Below, in pieces: positions 34,136 through 46,471 of a stretch of DNA of 64,000 nt. Within the stretch, counting starts at the first letter, position 1. Each line of letters begins with the position of its first letter. The stretch comes from Palaemon carinicauda (lineage: Eukaryota; Arthropoda; Malacostraca; Decapoda; Palaemonidae), in the NCBI RefSeq assembly GCF_036898095.1, contig NC_090729.1, positions 73,178,102 through 73,242,101 on the forward strand. The letters are read 5' to 3'. The position numbers were made by a program, and so were the translations under genes. The notes below the pieces were generated by a model. That model was not told where the DNA came from. It did no database searches and worked only from the letters and a program-made list of their open reading frames with translations.

Positions 34136-34530
34136 CCAGGGGGGTGGGTAGAGACCAGCAATAAATGTTTACATTATTATGAGCTAAGGATTTTTTATTT
34201 TATTTTAGCAGTTATCAAAATAACAAACTTAAAATAAATAAGTACCTGGTAAGGAAGTCGACTTGAACAATTACTCTGCCTTTTTAAGTACGTCTTCCTT
34301 ACGGAGCCTCGCGATCCTCTTAGGATGCTGAGCGACCCCTAGGAGCTGAAGTATCAAGGGTTGCAACCCATACAACAGGACCTCATCAAAACCTCTAATC
34401 TAGGCGCTTCTCAAGAAATGACTTTGACCACCCGCCAAATCAAGTAGGATGCGAAAGGCTTCTTAGCCTTACGGACAACCCAAAAACAATAATAAAACAT
34501 TTCAAGAGAAAGATTAAAAAGGTTATGGAA

Positions 34531-35720
34531 TTAGGGAATTGTAGTGGTTGAGCCCTCACCCACTACTGCACTCGTTGCTACGAATGGTCCCAGAGTGTAG
34601 CAGTTCTCGTAAAGAGACTGGACATTCTTAAGATAAAAAGACGCGAACACTGACTTGCTTTTCCAATAGGTTGCGTCGATTATAATTTGCAGAGATCTAT
34701 TTTGTTTAAAGGCCACGGAAGTTGCGACAGCTCTAACTTCGTGTGTCCTTACCTTCAGCAAAGCTTGGTCTTCCTCATTCAGATGGGAATGAGCCTCTCG
34801 TATTAACAGTCTGATAAAATAGGAGAAGCATTCTTTGACATAGGCAAAGATGGTTTCTTAACTGAACACCATAAAGCTTCAGACGGGCCTCTTAAAGGTT
34901 TAGTTCGTTTTAAATAGAACTTAAGAGCTCTTACAGGGCATAAGACTCTTTCTAGTTCATTTCCAACCATACGATAAGTTTGGAATATCGAACGATATTG
35001 GCCAAGGCCGAGAAGGCAGCTCGTTTTTGGCTAGAAAACCAAGTTGTAGAACATGTAGCCGTTTCGGATGAGAATCCGATGTTCTTGCTGAAGGCATGAA
35101 TCTCACTGACTCTTTTAGCTGTGGCTAAGCATACCAGGAAAAGAGTCTTTAAGGTGAGATCTTTCAGGGAGGCTGATTGTAGCGGTTCGAACCTGTCTGA
35201 CATAAGGAATCTTAGTACCACGTCTAAATTCCAACCAGGTGTAACCAAACGACGCTCCTTCGTGGTCTCAAAAGACTTAAGGAGGTTCTGTAGATCTTTA
35301 TTGTTGGAAAGATCTAAGCCTCTGTGACGGAAGACTGATGCCAACATGCTTCTGTAACCCTTGATAGTGGGAGCTGAAAGAGATCGTTCTTTCCTCAGAT
35401 ATAAGAGGAAGTCAGCTATTTAAGTTACAGAGGTACTGGTCGAGGATACGGATACTGACTTGCACCAGTTTCGGAAGATTTCCCACTTCGATTGGTAGAC
35501 TCTAAGGGTGAATGTTCTCCTTGCTCTAGCAATCGCTCTGGCTGCCTCCTTCGAAAAGCCTCTAGCTCTCGAGAGTCTTTCGATAGTCTGAAGGCAGTCA
35601 GACGAAGAGCGTGGAGGCCTTGGTGTACCTTCTTTACGTGTGGCTGACGTAGAAGGTCCACCCTTAGGGGAAGTGTTCTGGGAACGTCTACTAGCCATCG
35701 AAGTACCTCGGTGAACCATT
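34531..35720 (-). pseudogene. DIRS-2 tyrosine recombinase, broken
   Basis: It reads from about 35,720 (SDCLQTIERLSRARGFSKEA) through RTFTLRVYQSKWEIFRNWC to an in-frame stop near 35,420. It continues at 35,347-34,952 with the arginine motif TAKRVSEIHAFS, then in other frames to 34,761-34,531, with the intact HxxR box RTHEVRAVATSVAF and FASFYLKNVQSLYENC. Unlike DIRS-1 it keeps HxxR. At least one stop and two frameshifts make it inactive. It ends in the same GPFVATSAVVGEG tail as the relatives. Confidence 0.85.
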
Positions 35721-36708
35721 CTCTCGCGGGCCAGAGGGAAGCAACTAGCGTCAACCTTGTCCCTTCGTGAGAGGCGAACTTCTGCAGTACCTTGTTGACA
35801 ATCTTGAACGGAGGGAATGCATATAGATCTAGATGTGACCAATCTAGGAGAAAGGCATCTATATGAACTGCTGCTGGGTCCGGGATTGGTGAGCAAAATA
35901 TTGGGAGCCTCTTGGTCATCGAGGTTGCGAAGAGATCTATGGTTGGCTGGCCCCAGGTGGCCCAAAGTCTCTTGCATACATCCTTGTGGAGGGTCCATTA
36001 TGTTGGAATTATTTGTCCCTTCCGACTGAGACAATCTGCCATGACATTCAAGTTGCCTTGGATGAACCTCGTTACTAGTGATATGTCTAGACCTTTTGAC
36101 CAGGTGAGGAGGTCCCTTGCGATCTCGTACAACGTCAGAGAGTAGGTCCCTCCTTGCTTGGAGATGTACGCCAAAGCCGTGGTGTTGTCTGAGTTCACCT
36201 CCATCACTTTGCCTTGAAGGAGAGACCTGAAGCTTTTCCAGGCCAGACGTACTGCCAGTAGCTCCTTGCAGTTGAAATGCATTGTCCTTTGACTCGAGTT
36301 CCATATTCCCGAGCATTCCCGACCGTCTAATGTCGCACCCCAGCCTACGTCCGATGCGTCCGAGAAGAGAACGTGGTTGGGAGTCTGAACAGTCAGGGGA
36401 AGACCCTCTCTAAGGTTGATATAGTCCTTTCACCAAGTCAGACAAGACTTTATCTTTTCGGAAACCGGGATCGAGACCGCTTCTAGCGTCTTGTCCTTTT
36501 TCCAGTGAAAAGCTAGATGGTATAGAAGAGGACGGAGGTGTAGTCTTCCTAGTGACACAAATTGATCCACGGATGACAGCGTCCCTACCAGACTCATCCA
36601 CAGCCTGACTGAGCAGCGTTCCTTCTTCAGCATCTTCTGGATGGATAGCAGGGCTGAGGGCTGATCGTCTTGTTCAGCAACGTCCTCATCAGAGGGTTCC
36701 TCATCCAA
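35425..36708 (-). pseudogene. DIRS-2 pol remnant: RT thumb, RNase H, methyltransferase-like domain
   Basis: Coding begins abruptly at LLSIQKMLKKERCSVRLWMS, the RT thumb/connection that in DIRS-1 lies after the HLDDW active site. Fingers and palm are therefore missing. RNase H follows with LFSDASDVGWGA, NCKELLAVRLAW and NSDNTTALAYIS, then NVMADCLSRKG. The C-terminal domain is AVHIDAFLLDWSHLDLYAFP. Stops near 36,425 and 36,000 break it. The first part is fused directly to a second gag copy at about 36,700. No RT activity is possible. Confidence 0.85.
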
Positions 36709-38819
36709 AACTGATGAGGAAACGGCAACGGAGTGGGCAACGTCTGACTCGCTGAATCCGGTCGCACTGGTGGATGCGTGACGGAGCCGGACGCAATATC
36801 ATGGAACTGCTGCACAGTCTGTGAACTGTCAACAACCATGGGTGCGCGAGGAAGCACAGCGTCAACCCTAAACTGTCTAGACCGTCTGGGTTGTGCAGTC
36901 AACACCCTACCGGGTTGCTGAGGTTGACGCACTGCGTCACAACAAGTCACCTCTGCTGGTTGTTGAACGTCCTGAACGTCAACAACCACCTCCGAGCGTC
37001 GCTTAACGTCAACGTGCGGCTGGCAACCCACACTGGGTCGCATCGGTGGAAGAACCACCTCAACTGGCAGACGCGAGTAGGTTACCTCAGCGTCAACAGG
37101 GCGCACAACCGACCGGTTGGAAGGTTGTTGGCCAGAAGGTTCTTCTCCGCATTTAAGTCCTCTATCAAGGACGCAAGCTTGGACTGCATGTCTTGCAGCA
37201 AAGCCCATTTAGGGTCTACGGGAGCAGGTGTGGCAACAGACGGGGTTAGCGACTGAGGCGGAACCGTTTACCATCCCTGAAAGCCTTGTTATGCGTGACA
37301 TAATAGTACAGCAAAACTTCAAAGGCTCGACAACAGCTGAGAAGTTGACCTGTAAACAACTTGGAGCGTCTCCTGGCTAGGCGCCAGGGAGAGTCTACCA
37401 GAATTGAGAAGTCTATCTGGGCAGAGGCATGAACTCCCAAGCCGAGAACTTCTCTCGTGTCATATCAGACTCTCGCTCTATAAACCAGTTTAAAAGAAGG
37501 GAAAGCAAAGGCTGTATCCCCCAAACTCCTCCTGGTGAAAAACCAGTCGCCTAGCCAACGTAACGCTCTCTAGGAGAGCGAGAGAGCACTAGCTTAAAAA
37601 CAACGGCTTCGAAGTAGCTAGGCCTAGTGTAAGTTCTGACGTTTAGGCGAACGAGGAGCAGCAGTTACCAGATCTGGAAGAAGATCCTTAAAAAAAATCA
37701 TCATGATTTAATTAAAGTCCATAGGAGGCTAAGCAGCTTAAGGCTCCTCTCCATCTGACAGAGTCCTCAAGGGAATATCAGTAGGAGGGAGAACAGCAAC
37801 TTCCTCATCTACAGGAACCTTGTCCGATAAAAGCTGAGTCTCTCACTGGTGCATTAGTAGCGGACCAGAACGCAACGTCAAGTAACTGCTTGACAGTCTG
37901 TGAACTGTCAACAACTGAACTGTCAACCACAACAGGTGCGTGAGGACGTTCAGCGTCCACTCGAGACTGCTTTGACTGCCTAGACTGAGCAGTCAAAACA
38001 ACTCTAGAATGCGGAGGTTGACGCACAGCGTCAAAACAAGTCAACTCCGATTGTTAGTGAACGTCTAGAACGTCAACAGGAGCATCAGCCAGTGGCCTAA
38101 CGTCCAAATGCGGCTGAAAAACCACACGAGACCGCATCGAGTGTGGTTCTAAACAACCTGACTGACGTGACTAAGCTACGCCAACGTCAACAGTAAGCAC
38201 AAAGGAACGTTAGGTTGGCTGAAAGCCAGGATATCGATGAGATAAACAGCTAGACTCAACGGACTAATCGGCAGAATAGTCTTCCATAAGGGAGGCAAGC
38301 ATATACTGCATGTTTTGCCATACAACCCCTTAAGGATCAACGGAAATGGTTGTGGTAATAGACGAGGGTAACGTCTGTGACCGCAACACTTTGCCTACAA
38401 AAAAAGACTTTCGGAGTCTGTGTTACGCTTTTGTTAGGCGGCGAGCAGTTATCCGATGACTGCATAGGGTCAGAGCTGTCCTAATGGCTGTAACCAGGAC
38501 GCTGGACCTGTCCTGAAAGGACTGACTTTCGCTTAAGGGCTCCGAAACCTTGTGACAGGTTTCTTATGCGAAAAGCCTTCGGATGACGAGGAGAAAAAAC
38601 GTCTCTCTCGTCTTATGGTAGGGGAGATCTTGGTAAGAAACACCCGATACCATAGAGGGAAACGTCTGTTCGTTGATCAAGGCCTCTCGAACCCATAAGT
38701 CGTTCGACATTACTTCTCCCCTGGGCTTGGGAGCTTGCAAGAGGTCCCGGACTAGGTGAACGACAGGCACGAACAGACGAACCCTCGGACGCAACACTGT
38801 AACACTTTGCGCATATCAC
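36700..38819 (-). pseudogene. DIRS-2 gag, duplicated and scrambled
   Basis: Two related gag N-terminal segments lie at about 38,240-37,800 and 37,250-36,760; both hold gttgacgcac(t/a)gcgtca units and tctgtgaactgtcaac. Between them (37,250-37,720) is the gag middle, similar to DIRS-1 3,800-4,140. The order in element sense is N, middle, N again, RT thumb. No frame is longer than about 190 codons. The repeats code Arg/Gln/Val-rich runs (e.g. VVDSSQTVQQFHDIA). Most simply a product of recombination between two copies during or after reverse transcription. Confidence 0.65.
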
Positions 38820-40017
38820 TTTATCACTTCGATTTTCAGTTTTGCAGTTATTTCACTGAAATCGAAACTTTTACTGATTTCTACCTGAAACACGCAATTC
38901 TACCCTTCATTAAAAGGTAGTAATTGCGAAATCAGTCGTATAATGCAGCTCATTAATACCAGCAAAAAACAGAAAACATATTTTAAGATGAAAAATTCAG
39001 TGGCTGGGAAAGAGACTAAACACTAGTTCATATAAACTACGTTTTCAATCTCTCACCGCACATAGCCTGGGGACGAGAATAAAAACCTAAAAACGTTTTA
39101 TCCTTCCTCCCCGTACAGAGACTAGGGACGAGAGTAACACGAGAACAACGTTACCCGCTTGAACGGAACGTTTTCTCTCCTCTCTCTCCCTCCGTCTCTA
39201 TCTCTCTCTCTCTTTCTCTCTTGATTTCGCACCTAAGAGAAGAGCCCAATTATATATCGTCAAAAAAAACATGTTATTTGACTAAAGGAAAAAACTGAAA
39301 GGTTTTTCAAATAAAAAGTTCCTTTAAATTAGAATTTAAAACATTTAAGCTAAGAAAGAATGAACAAAACGTCAGAATCGATTTACTCTTACTGCAAAGT
39401 GAAACCGTGATACACTCTCTCTCTATCGTAACGATAGAGCGCATGTTGAACGTCCTGAACGTCAACAACTGCGTAGCCTAAAAAACTAAACGTTAGTTCA
39501 TCTTTGAAAACAGTACGAAGACTATCAAAGAAATTCTTTCATAAAACATTACATTTAAAAAGTTTTAAATTCTTTAAAAGCTAAATACGATATAACGGGC
39601 TCAACGTTGATTAACTTCGGTTCCAAGTTAGGACTGCCTACTATCAGGAAAGGTCGCATATAAACAAAACATTAAAATTTATTTTTATATGTTTATAATA
39701 AATGGAAAGTTAATCGAAGAGGCCTAATAAAGGCGGAGAGATATAAAATATATAGATCTATAACGTGATAAGAAAATTACTAAAAGCCTAAACACACTTC
39801 CGTCTAAGGGAAGGGTCGGCCATTTAAAAGTGAAAGAAAGTCCATACTCTCTTTGTCACCATAATTAAATCTATCCAAAACGAGTTCAAGTTTTGAGATG
39901 AAGATAAAACACCTGCATAGCGAAAGCTCAAAACTAGAATAGTGTACTTCACCAAATAGTTGTGAAAACAAATCCAGTTAGCAACAGCGAATTAGTAGGT
40001 ATTGCCGGTAGCCCGAC
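38820..40017 (-). other. DIRS-2 5' untranslated region
   Basis: A/T-rich with a short CT tract (39,178-39,222). No coding frame of note. It leads to the 5' inverted repeat at 40,018-40,196. Confidence 0.5.
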
Positions 40018-40196
40018 AGAGAGAAAATTGAGTTCTTTGTTTACATTGAGTACTGAGTACCTGCACGACAGATGGCGCTGTTGAAGTACACCCCCTACCT
40101 GCATAGCGATCGCTGGCGGATTTTTAACGTAGAGTTTTCTGTCGAGCAACAGAGTTGCAGCTGATATAATCACCGGCTAAGTTAAATATTGAAAAA

Positions 40197-41547
40197 GGTC
40201 TATATGAGATTAATTCCTGGTAGTCCAGTGCATTTTTCAGAACTGGTGTGACTATAGCCATTTTCTCAGATTTGGGAAACTTACATTAATCAATGCTTGC
40301 ATTTGCTATTCTCATTATTATTTCGGGTAGACTAGAAAAGTCTCTCTCTCCAATTACCGGGTACTTCGATCGCACAATTTGTTTTCTTTTTTCTCTTGAT
40401 AATCCTGTCATTTTGTGTTGATACTAAATCTTATCAATTTTGTCTGTGTGCCTGGTTTTGAGAATTTACAAATGACCTGGTTACATTTTCAATTTTGTTT
40501 TTAAAGAATACTAGAAAATTCTTTGCTAGTTCCTGGTCACTGCATTCATCAGGTAGCTTCTTTTCTTTTACATTTCCCATTATACCATTTAGGAGACTAT
40601 ATAACTTATTTATGTCTGTTGCTGCTTCGGGGATCTTTCTCTTATAGTATTCACTTTTTTTCCTTCTTAGTAGGTAGTTATATTGACACGTAGCAGTTTT
40701 GTATTCTACCCAAGTACTTTCAGTTTTTATCCTATTCCACTTTCTTTGTGTCTTTTTTTCCCTCTTTTTCACCAAAGTCTCTCCATCAAACCAAGGAGAT
40801 TGGTCTTTTACTGTTATAGTCTTTTCCATCGGTGGGCACTTGGTATCATATTCACTTTTACTTACTTTATTATAAGTGGTCATAAGACAGTTAACACACT
40901 TAGCTCCCAACAGACGTTGGTCATCATGATCACAGAGAATGTTTATAGCATCATTTATTTTCTTTATAACTTCTTCAATAAATACGTTAGGAGAAAAATT
41001 TGATTTATGTCTAAAGTTTAGTCTTCACTAATGCATGTTTCTGTAGAGGTAGACTAAACGTAATAGGTTTGTGCACTGGGGAGATAGTACATTTCTCTTC
41101 AACTTTTATATCAGATACAATATTATTCATGTCATCACTTAAAACTAAGTCCAACGTATGCCCAGTTAAAGTAGTTTTACAGTCAACACTATTCACTAGT
41201 CAATATGATTCTATTAAATGACTAAATGCCAAAGTGTCAGGATTTGATGCGTCTTCCATCCAAAAACTGAAGTCTCCACAGATAACTGATTCCTTTTTTT
41301 CCATGATAATCATCTTAATGAGAGCACCGAATTCTTCAAAAAAGATACTAGTGCTTGTTCTCGGAGCTTTGTAGACTAGACTATTACAGAGGATTTTTTT
41401 TTTCTTTCTTTTTTTTTTGCGTAAAGTTTATTTCTATATATTCAAAGCTTGTTAAACTAATTCTTTTCAACATTTTGAGATTTGAGTAACTTTTATGAAT
41501 AAAGAGTCCGACAGCCCCACCAGACCTACCTTCTCTTGCTAGGTGAA

Positions 41548-41608
<61 letters not shown>

Positions 41609-41690
41609 GGGGGGGGGGTCATTTCAGTGATCTTTGCCTTATTCAAGTTATTTAACCATATTTCAGATAATGCTAGTATGTCCCATGGCA
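40197..41690 (-). pseudogene. LINE endonuclease and RT N-terminal part
   Basis: On the minus strand the apurinic-type endonuclease starts near 41,690 with DILALSEIWLNNLNKAKIT. It continues with GRSGGAVGLFIHKSYSNLK (about 41,530), VICGDFSFWMED and TLTGHTLDLVLSDDMNN, ending in VHKPITFSLPL. The linker (40,910-40,434) is the basic DQSPWFDGETLVKKREKK and RRKKSEYYKRKIPEA type found between endonuclease and RT. The RT start runs into DIRS-2 at 40,197. A TG microsatellite interrupts the endonuclease near 41,550. Together with 32,350-33,794 this is one LINE. Confidence 0.8.
41550..41605. repeat. (TG)n microsatellite
   Basis: About 55 bases of TG followed by an 11-base G run, inside the LINE endonuclease region. 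Confidence 0.97.
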
Positions 41691-43070
41691 AAAGTGTCTA
41701 TCGATACAGGATCCTTGATCAGGGGAGGGAGAGACGACATGAATGGATGCAATACCCTGAACGAATCACAGAGACTGTCCAAGAATCGGCCCCGAGTTGC
41801 TTCCACCTGTTCCAGCAACTTCTAGGTATCCCCACACTGGTGAACAAACAGGGGGAGTGCCTATCCTAGCGTTTCTGGCCACGGCCACTCCCTCTAGAAT
41901 ATTTTCCTCCCTTGGAGGACTTTGAACCTTTCTTGTCGTTGGTAGAAAAGGGCTTTTTCAACACCACTTTCTTCGCTGCTGTTTTACTCGTTGAGGATTT
42001 GGGCTAGTTAGGCTGCGGAGGAGCTGGTGGTCTGTAGGGCCGGAACGTCAAGGCTCTATAAAGTAGAAAGTCCTGGTGGGACTTTTTCAATCTCTGCAGC
42101 CTTCTAAACATCCCTAGGCTTGAACAACGAAGAACCGTTGAGAGAGGAGTTCCTGAGCCTCGCAATCTCGGCATTAGGGACCTGCTAATGGAATCTCTCA
42201 GATATAGAGTCCATACGATTGAGAATGGTATTGGCCAACAAGTTCGATACTTGGTGGGCTAGGCACTTGATAGTCCGGACACCTGAGAGAAGGAATGTTT
42301 CCATAGCTTTCCTGGTACTTTCCTTAGAGAAATCATCGGTCCATACCAGGATCCCCAAGGACCCCAACCATAGTTCTAGCCAGGATGTAACCTGCATGGC
42401 ATACTTCATGACCTCTTGATTGAGGATCTCTGTCACCGAGAACGCGACCTGACTGCTAGAGGTCTCTCTAGGAAGATCCCCTGAGTCAACTCTTCCAGGG
42501 AATGGTGGAGTGGAAGAGCTGGTCGAGGCTCATCCAAGACCTCATGATACCTCTTTTGCTGAACACGAGGAGGTGGGGGGAGCTAAACGGAGGAGCCCGA
42601 ATGAAGGGAGGAGGAAAATTTGGAGAGTTGGAGAGCTGTACAGTGATCTTAACCCGGGCACTCTTCAGTCCCTGGGACAAGAGCAAAACTGCACTGGACT
42701 TCGTAGGCTTCTAAGTGCCAAAGACATGTTATAGGACTGTGTCTTGGCCCTCCCGGGAGGGTATCTCTGGATCGGACAACCCATTGAGAACCCTCATCAG
42801 AGTCAGTATTTGCCAGAGGGCGTGTTCTTACTCCTTCTGTTTCCCCTCTGAAGTGGGACTGGCAGCAAAGTCTTCGTCCACCACCGAAAGCTCGTCTCGG
42901 GGTGGGTCGCGGTTATCTCTAGGATGACTGACTGTTCGTGAGGTTCTGGAGGTCCTCAAAGAGGACTTCGGCAACGTCTTGGAGTCACGAGTGTCTTCTT
43001 CCGAAGGTGGAAGGGAGGAGACTGGGACAGGTTCCTCGTAAGGTTCCCTTGGCTGAGATGGCAGTTGTGA
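41691..43070 (-). pseudogene. Retroelement gag-like remnant
   Basis: Minus strand, several frames. The N-terminal side is Ser/Pro/Arg-rich (SLRTSRTSRTVSHPRDN). A capsid-like helical core reads VMKYAMQVTSWLELWLGSLG, then CLAHQVSNLLANTILNRMDS and ARLRNSSLNGSSLF. A basic C-terminus lies near 41,880-41,930. The WLELWLG and LRNSSL pattern resembles gag of DIRS- or LTR-type elements from crustaceans as I remember them; no pol is attached. The right edge meets unexplained DNA at 43,070 and the left edge the LINE. Function lost. Confidence 0.45.
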
Positions 43071-43079
43071 AAAATATTA

Positions 43080-44060
43080 AATGAATAAAGTTAAAGAAAA
43101 ATACAAATTATTTTATTTGGATGCTTGCATACTTTTTTTTAATGTATTATCTGTTATATTTTTGGTCCTAACATTTGTCTAACAAAATTCTTTTTTGCAG
43201 TACGCCCTACTCCCTGTAGGGTTTGGAGAGGCTACTAGAATTTGAATCAAGCCGTGGCACAAGTAAAATAATTGGAAGGGTACTATATCCTACTGAGGAA
43301 GTTGAAACACTGGAACTAGTAGATCCTGCTGAGAAAGTTAATTCAGCAGTACTTGTAGATCCTTCTGAAGAAGTTGAGCCACCAGGACTAGTGTATCCTA
43401 CTGAAGAATTTGAAACACTGGAACTAGTAGATTCTGCTGAGGAAGTTAATTGAGCAGTACTAGTAGATCCTCCAGAAGTTTAGCCACCTTTGGCGAGCAG
43501 GAGGGATGTTGATGGGGACAGTATTGATTTGGGGAAAATTGGTGCAGTAGAGTATTTTTCACAGTCATATGTTCTTTATAGATGGTTCATTAGATATTAA
43601 GTGTTCAAGTTTATAACTGGTCATTACAGATGTCATAAAACCATAGTGTTGCGGGGTTCTCTTTTAAGCTTAGTTCTGTAGTAATGTTTCTTTTGTTTTG
43701 GAGGCTGACTCTGTTGAGAATCCTAATATTTCTAAGTCTTTCAAAACATCAGGTTCTGCAGTCATGGTTTTGTTACGATTTTAAAGATCCGTTTTGTAAC
43801 TGTGTAGTGGTATATCTTGCATGTAACTTAGTATTTTTCTCTTGCTTGTACAATATGCAGTAAGACTATTCTGAAGTGGTCATTTCTTTTATCTTATCTT
43901 GAGGCTGGAGTGTAAAGGGATGCTAATTTTGCCTATAATTGATTATTTGAATTGACAAAACAATGTTAATGTATTCCTAACAGTTTTTTTGTTTCATTTA
44001 CAAATAAATATTTTTTTTGCTTGTTTTTAAGAATACAGCATTTCATTTCAGAACCTTTCA
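43080..44060 (+). other. Unexplained DNA with an acceptor-like site and a 36-nt coding minisatellite
   Basis: A T-rich tract ending ttcttttttgcag (43,200) is followed by a frame (43,223-43,450) made of four or five 12-residue units of the type LVDPAEKVNSAV, LVDPSEEVEPPG, LVYPTEEFETLE. Stops follow; the rest to 44,060 is A/T-rich, with aataaa at 44,003, a possible polyadenylation signal. It may be the last exon of a host gene or an old element. I do not recognise it. Confidence 0.35.
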
Positions 44061-44339
44061 TTATGATGTCCCTTTCTCAGCCACTGTTTTTTAATCTTGC
44101 TAATAAGTCATTTATCATAATTTTTTTTCTCCCACACTGTGTCCCATTATCAGTTAATAAATGTTCCCTTTCACCTAATGTTCTGACCCTTACTTGAACT
44201 TGAAGCTATCTAACCTTAAATTCAAGCTATTCACATATACTGCTCATTTTTCCCAGAAATGAATCAACGTTCATCTTACATGTTAATCCAGCTAGCCCAA
44301 GGAAAGGGAATTTAAGAAGGAAGTAAGATTCTAGCTGAG

Positions 44340-44528
44340 TCCCCTTGCCCAGTATAAATCAAGGGGTGGTGCCCAGTGCTCCGTTCTTTTGACCTGTTAC
44401 CTAGGTTTTTGGGTATTCCACCGTTGTATATTTGTTGTGTAGTGAACGTTGGGTCGTGGTTGCCATTTGGACACTAGGCAGTTCGGGTGCTACCTTTGGC
44501 CACAGTCCGCAAACCACTACATAATTTT
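44340..44528 (+). promoter_or_regulatory. Probable 5' LTR end with TATA box
   Basis: Contains tataaat at 44,354-44,360, upstream of a G/T-rich leader, and ends just before the primer binding site. Without the 3' LTR the boundaries stay approximate. Confidence 0.45.
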
Positions 44529-44546
44529 TGGTGCCCAGACCCGGGA
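44529..44546 (+). other. Candidate tRNA primer binding site
   Basis: tggtgcccagacccggga begins TGG, as required to pair with a tRNA CCA end, and lies 21 bases before the gag ATG. The tRNA is not identified. Confidence 0.5.
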
Positions 44547-44566
44547 AACACCAACCTTTAGTAGGT

Positions 44567-46445
44567 ATGGCATCATCATCATCAAGTAAGCATCGAAAGG
44601 CTAAGAAGAGCCTGAGCCGGGATGTGGCAAGTCTGGTCCAGATTGTCAGTGACCTGGCAACTTAGGTCAAGTCCCTGACACTTCAAGTGGCGGCACTGAA
44701 GAATGTTGAGCCGTCACCAACGTGCCACGTTGCCACTGGGGTCACAACCACAGTGACCACCAGTGCTCCATCTACATTCCCTGCTTGGCCAAATTACAAT
44801 GGTCTGGCAATCCCAGTGACTGGAGCAGAGCCACTGGTTGGAGGTCTCTCGCCCCCTCCAGGGTTCACACTGTTACTCCCCCCTGTACCAGGCTTCTGGG
44901 AGGCTCCTACTGCGAGTGGACTGCTCGCTTCCTTGCCTGTTCCGGCAACTGCCCCGTTCCACCAGAGCCTGCAGCCAGTAGACTAGGGGAGCAGTTCCTG
45001 GACAATCCGGCTGAAGCCAGTGTGCCAGAAAAGGCTCCAGCAGCTACTGCTGAGGAAGTTCTTGCCCAGACAAGGGCTATCCCAGAGCAGAAACGCCAGG
45101 CCAAGGACACCACCAGACCAACCACACCCGAAATGACGTCACCATCACAGGAGACTACCAGTGAAGATTCTGGTGGTGACACTTCTAGCTTCTGTCTAGT
45201 GTCACCTCAGATGACACTGTCTCCACCGACCACGTCCAGTCCCTCCAGACAGAACGCAGTCTGTCTGATCTGCTTAAGGTCCTCGACTCCAGGAGGAACC
45301 CCAAGCCTGGAATCTTCCAGCTGGAAACTGACCAGAGTTTTGCCCGATTCCTGAGTGATTTCGAGGCCTACTGTGAGAGTAAGTATACTGCAGGAAGCTC
45401 TAGACGATGGACTGTTGATCTCGGGAAGTTTCTAAAGGGAGAAATCCAGGAGGCGTTCTCGGCCATGGGGGGTCCCGAGATCTCATACCCCGCCATGAAG
45501 GAACGCCTCCTCGACTGGTGCCGAGAAGCCCGAGAGAGGCGTGATGCGGGTAGGAAGGCCCGGTTCAGCAGTGCCACCTTTAGTGAGGGCAAACTGCTGA
45601 AGATATATGCCGTTCGGTTGGCCTCCCTGTATAGGTCGGCCTATCCTCGCCGTAGTTTGGACCGGAGGGAGCTTAGGCGGAAGCTCCAAAGAACTGTTCC
45701 AAGCAGAGCTGCGAGTTGGTTGGAACAGTCTCTGGCCACCATTAATGTCTCCGCTGGCCGTCAGGCCACTTGGCAGGATGTTTTACACCTGTTGAGTGTT
45801 CTCGACAAAGCATCCCATCAGCGAAGCCAGAAGGCAGAGGATTTGGCCATCAGTCGTGTGGGACAGTCATAGCACGGCTCGTATGCCGACAGGGTTGCCA
45901 TGGCTGCCCCCAGCCGTTCACCTAGACCTGACAGAGCGTATTTATGCACTCCTCCTCGACCTGTCCCCAAACCTGCACCTGTGGAAGTGCGCCTGCCACC
46001 ATTGCGGACCCCTGATAGGTCTCCTCAATTCCCGAAAAGGTACTGTGCATGGTGCCAAAAATCAGGACACCTTCTGGATGAGTGTCACAGGCACCTCAAC
46101 CTGAGCCTACGCTGTGGCTCGGCAAACCATTATGTCGCACAGTGTGGACGAGAGGTGCCACCTATAAGTAGATCACCCGTTCAGAAGACAGCCAATGCCC
46201 GCACCCCTGGGAGGGAGACTATCTCTGTCCAGATTCCTTCAAGGTGGAGAGCAGTACCAGTGAGTGCTACTCCAACCACGCCGTCCTCTTCTGGATCGAC
46301 CAGTAGCCAGGAGACCCGACGTGGGAGCGAGTCCAGTGCTTCTTCTCAAAATGTGAAGAAGAAGAAGAGGAGCAAGAAGGCAAAGCCCAGGAAGTCAAGA
46401 ACTAAGGTGTATCATAGGGCTTTAAACACCAGGCCTTCGATGTAG
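44567..46445 (+). pseudogene. Gypsy gag, broken
   Basis: It begins MASSSSSKHRKAKKSLSRDV, with a TAG at 44,663. A Pro/Thr-rich linker follows, in two frames. The capsid-like part (about 45,230-45,870) reads FEAYCESKYTAGSSRRWTVD and ASWLEQSLATINVSAGRQA. The nucleocapsid part has one good zinc knuckle, CAWCQKSGHLLDEC (CX2CX4HX4C), and a second in which the first Cys appears to be Ser (SLRCGSANHYVAQC). A basic tail, KKKKRSKKAKPRKSR, ends it. At least two frameshifts (about 44,960 and 45,220) and two stops disable it. Confidence 0.75.
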
Positions 46446-46471
46446 AAGATGGGGCTACATCAAAGGAGGGT

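Larger units (their letters stand above)
33795..40196 (-). mobile_element. DIRS-2: rearranged DIRS retrotransposon inside the LINE
   Basis: Inverted repeats 33,795-33,995 and 40,018-40,196 enclose gag, RNase H and recombinase remnants in the minus orientation, with an internal complementary region at 34,041-34,135. LINE RT codons stop at 40,197 and continue at 33,794 on the minus strand, in the YRPIS motif, so both edges are fixed within a few bases. The RT fingers and palm are deleted and gag is partly duplicated. It is a close relative of DIRS-1. Confidence 0.9.

Noticed and set aside
40683..41003. Plus-strand Phe/Ser/Leu-rich frame resembling a membrane protein
   Set aside because: Antisense to the basic LINE linker region; hydrophobicity comes from A/T-rich complement.
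42185..42436. Considered as a stand-alone host gene (LELWLGSLG frame)
   Set aside because: It sits in a longer gag-like reading with several frame breaks and no splice signals, so a retroelement remnant fits better.
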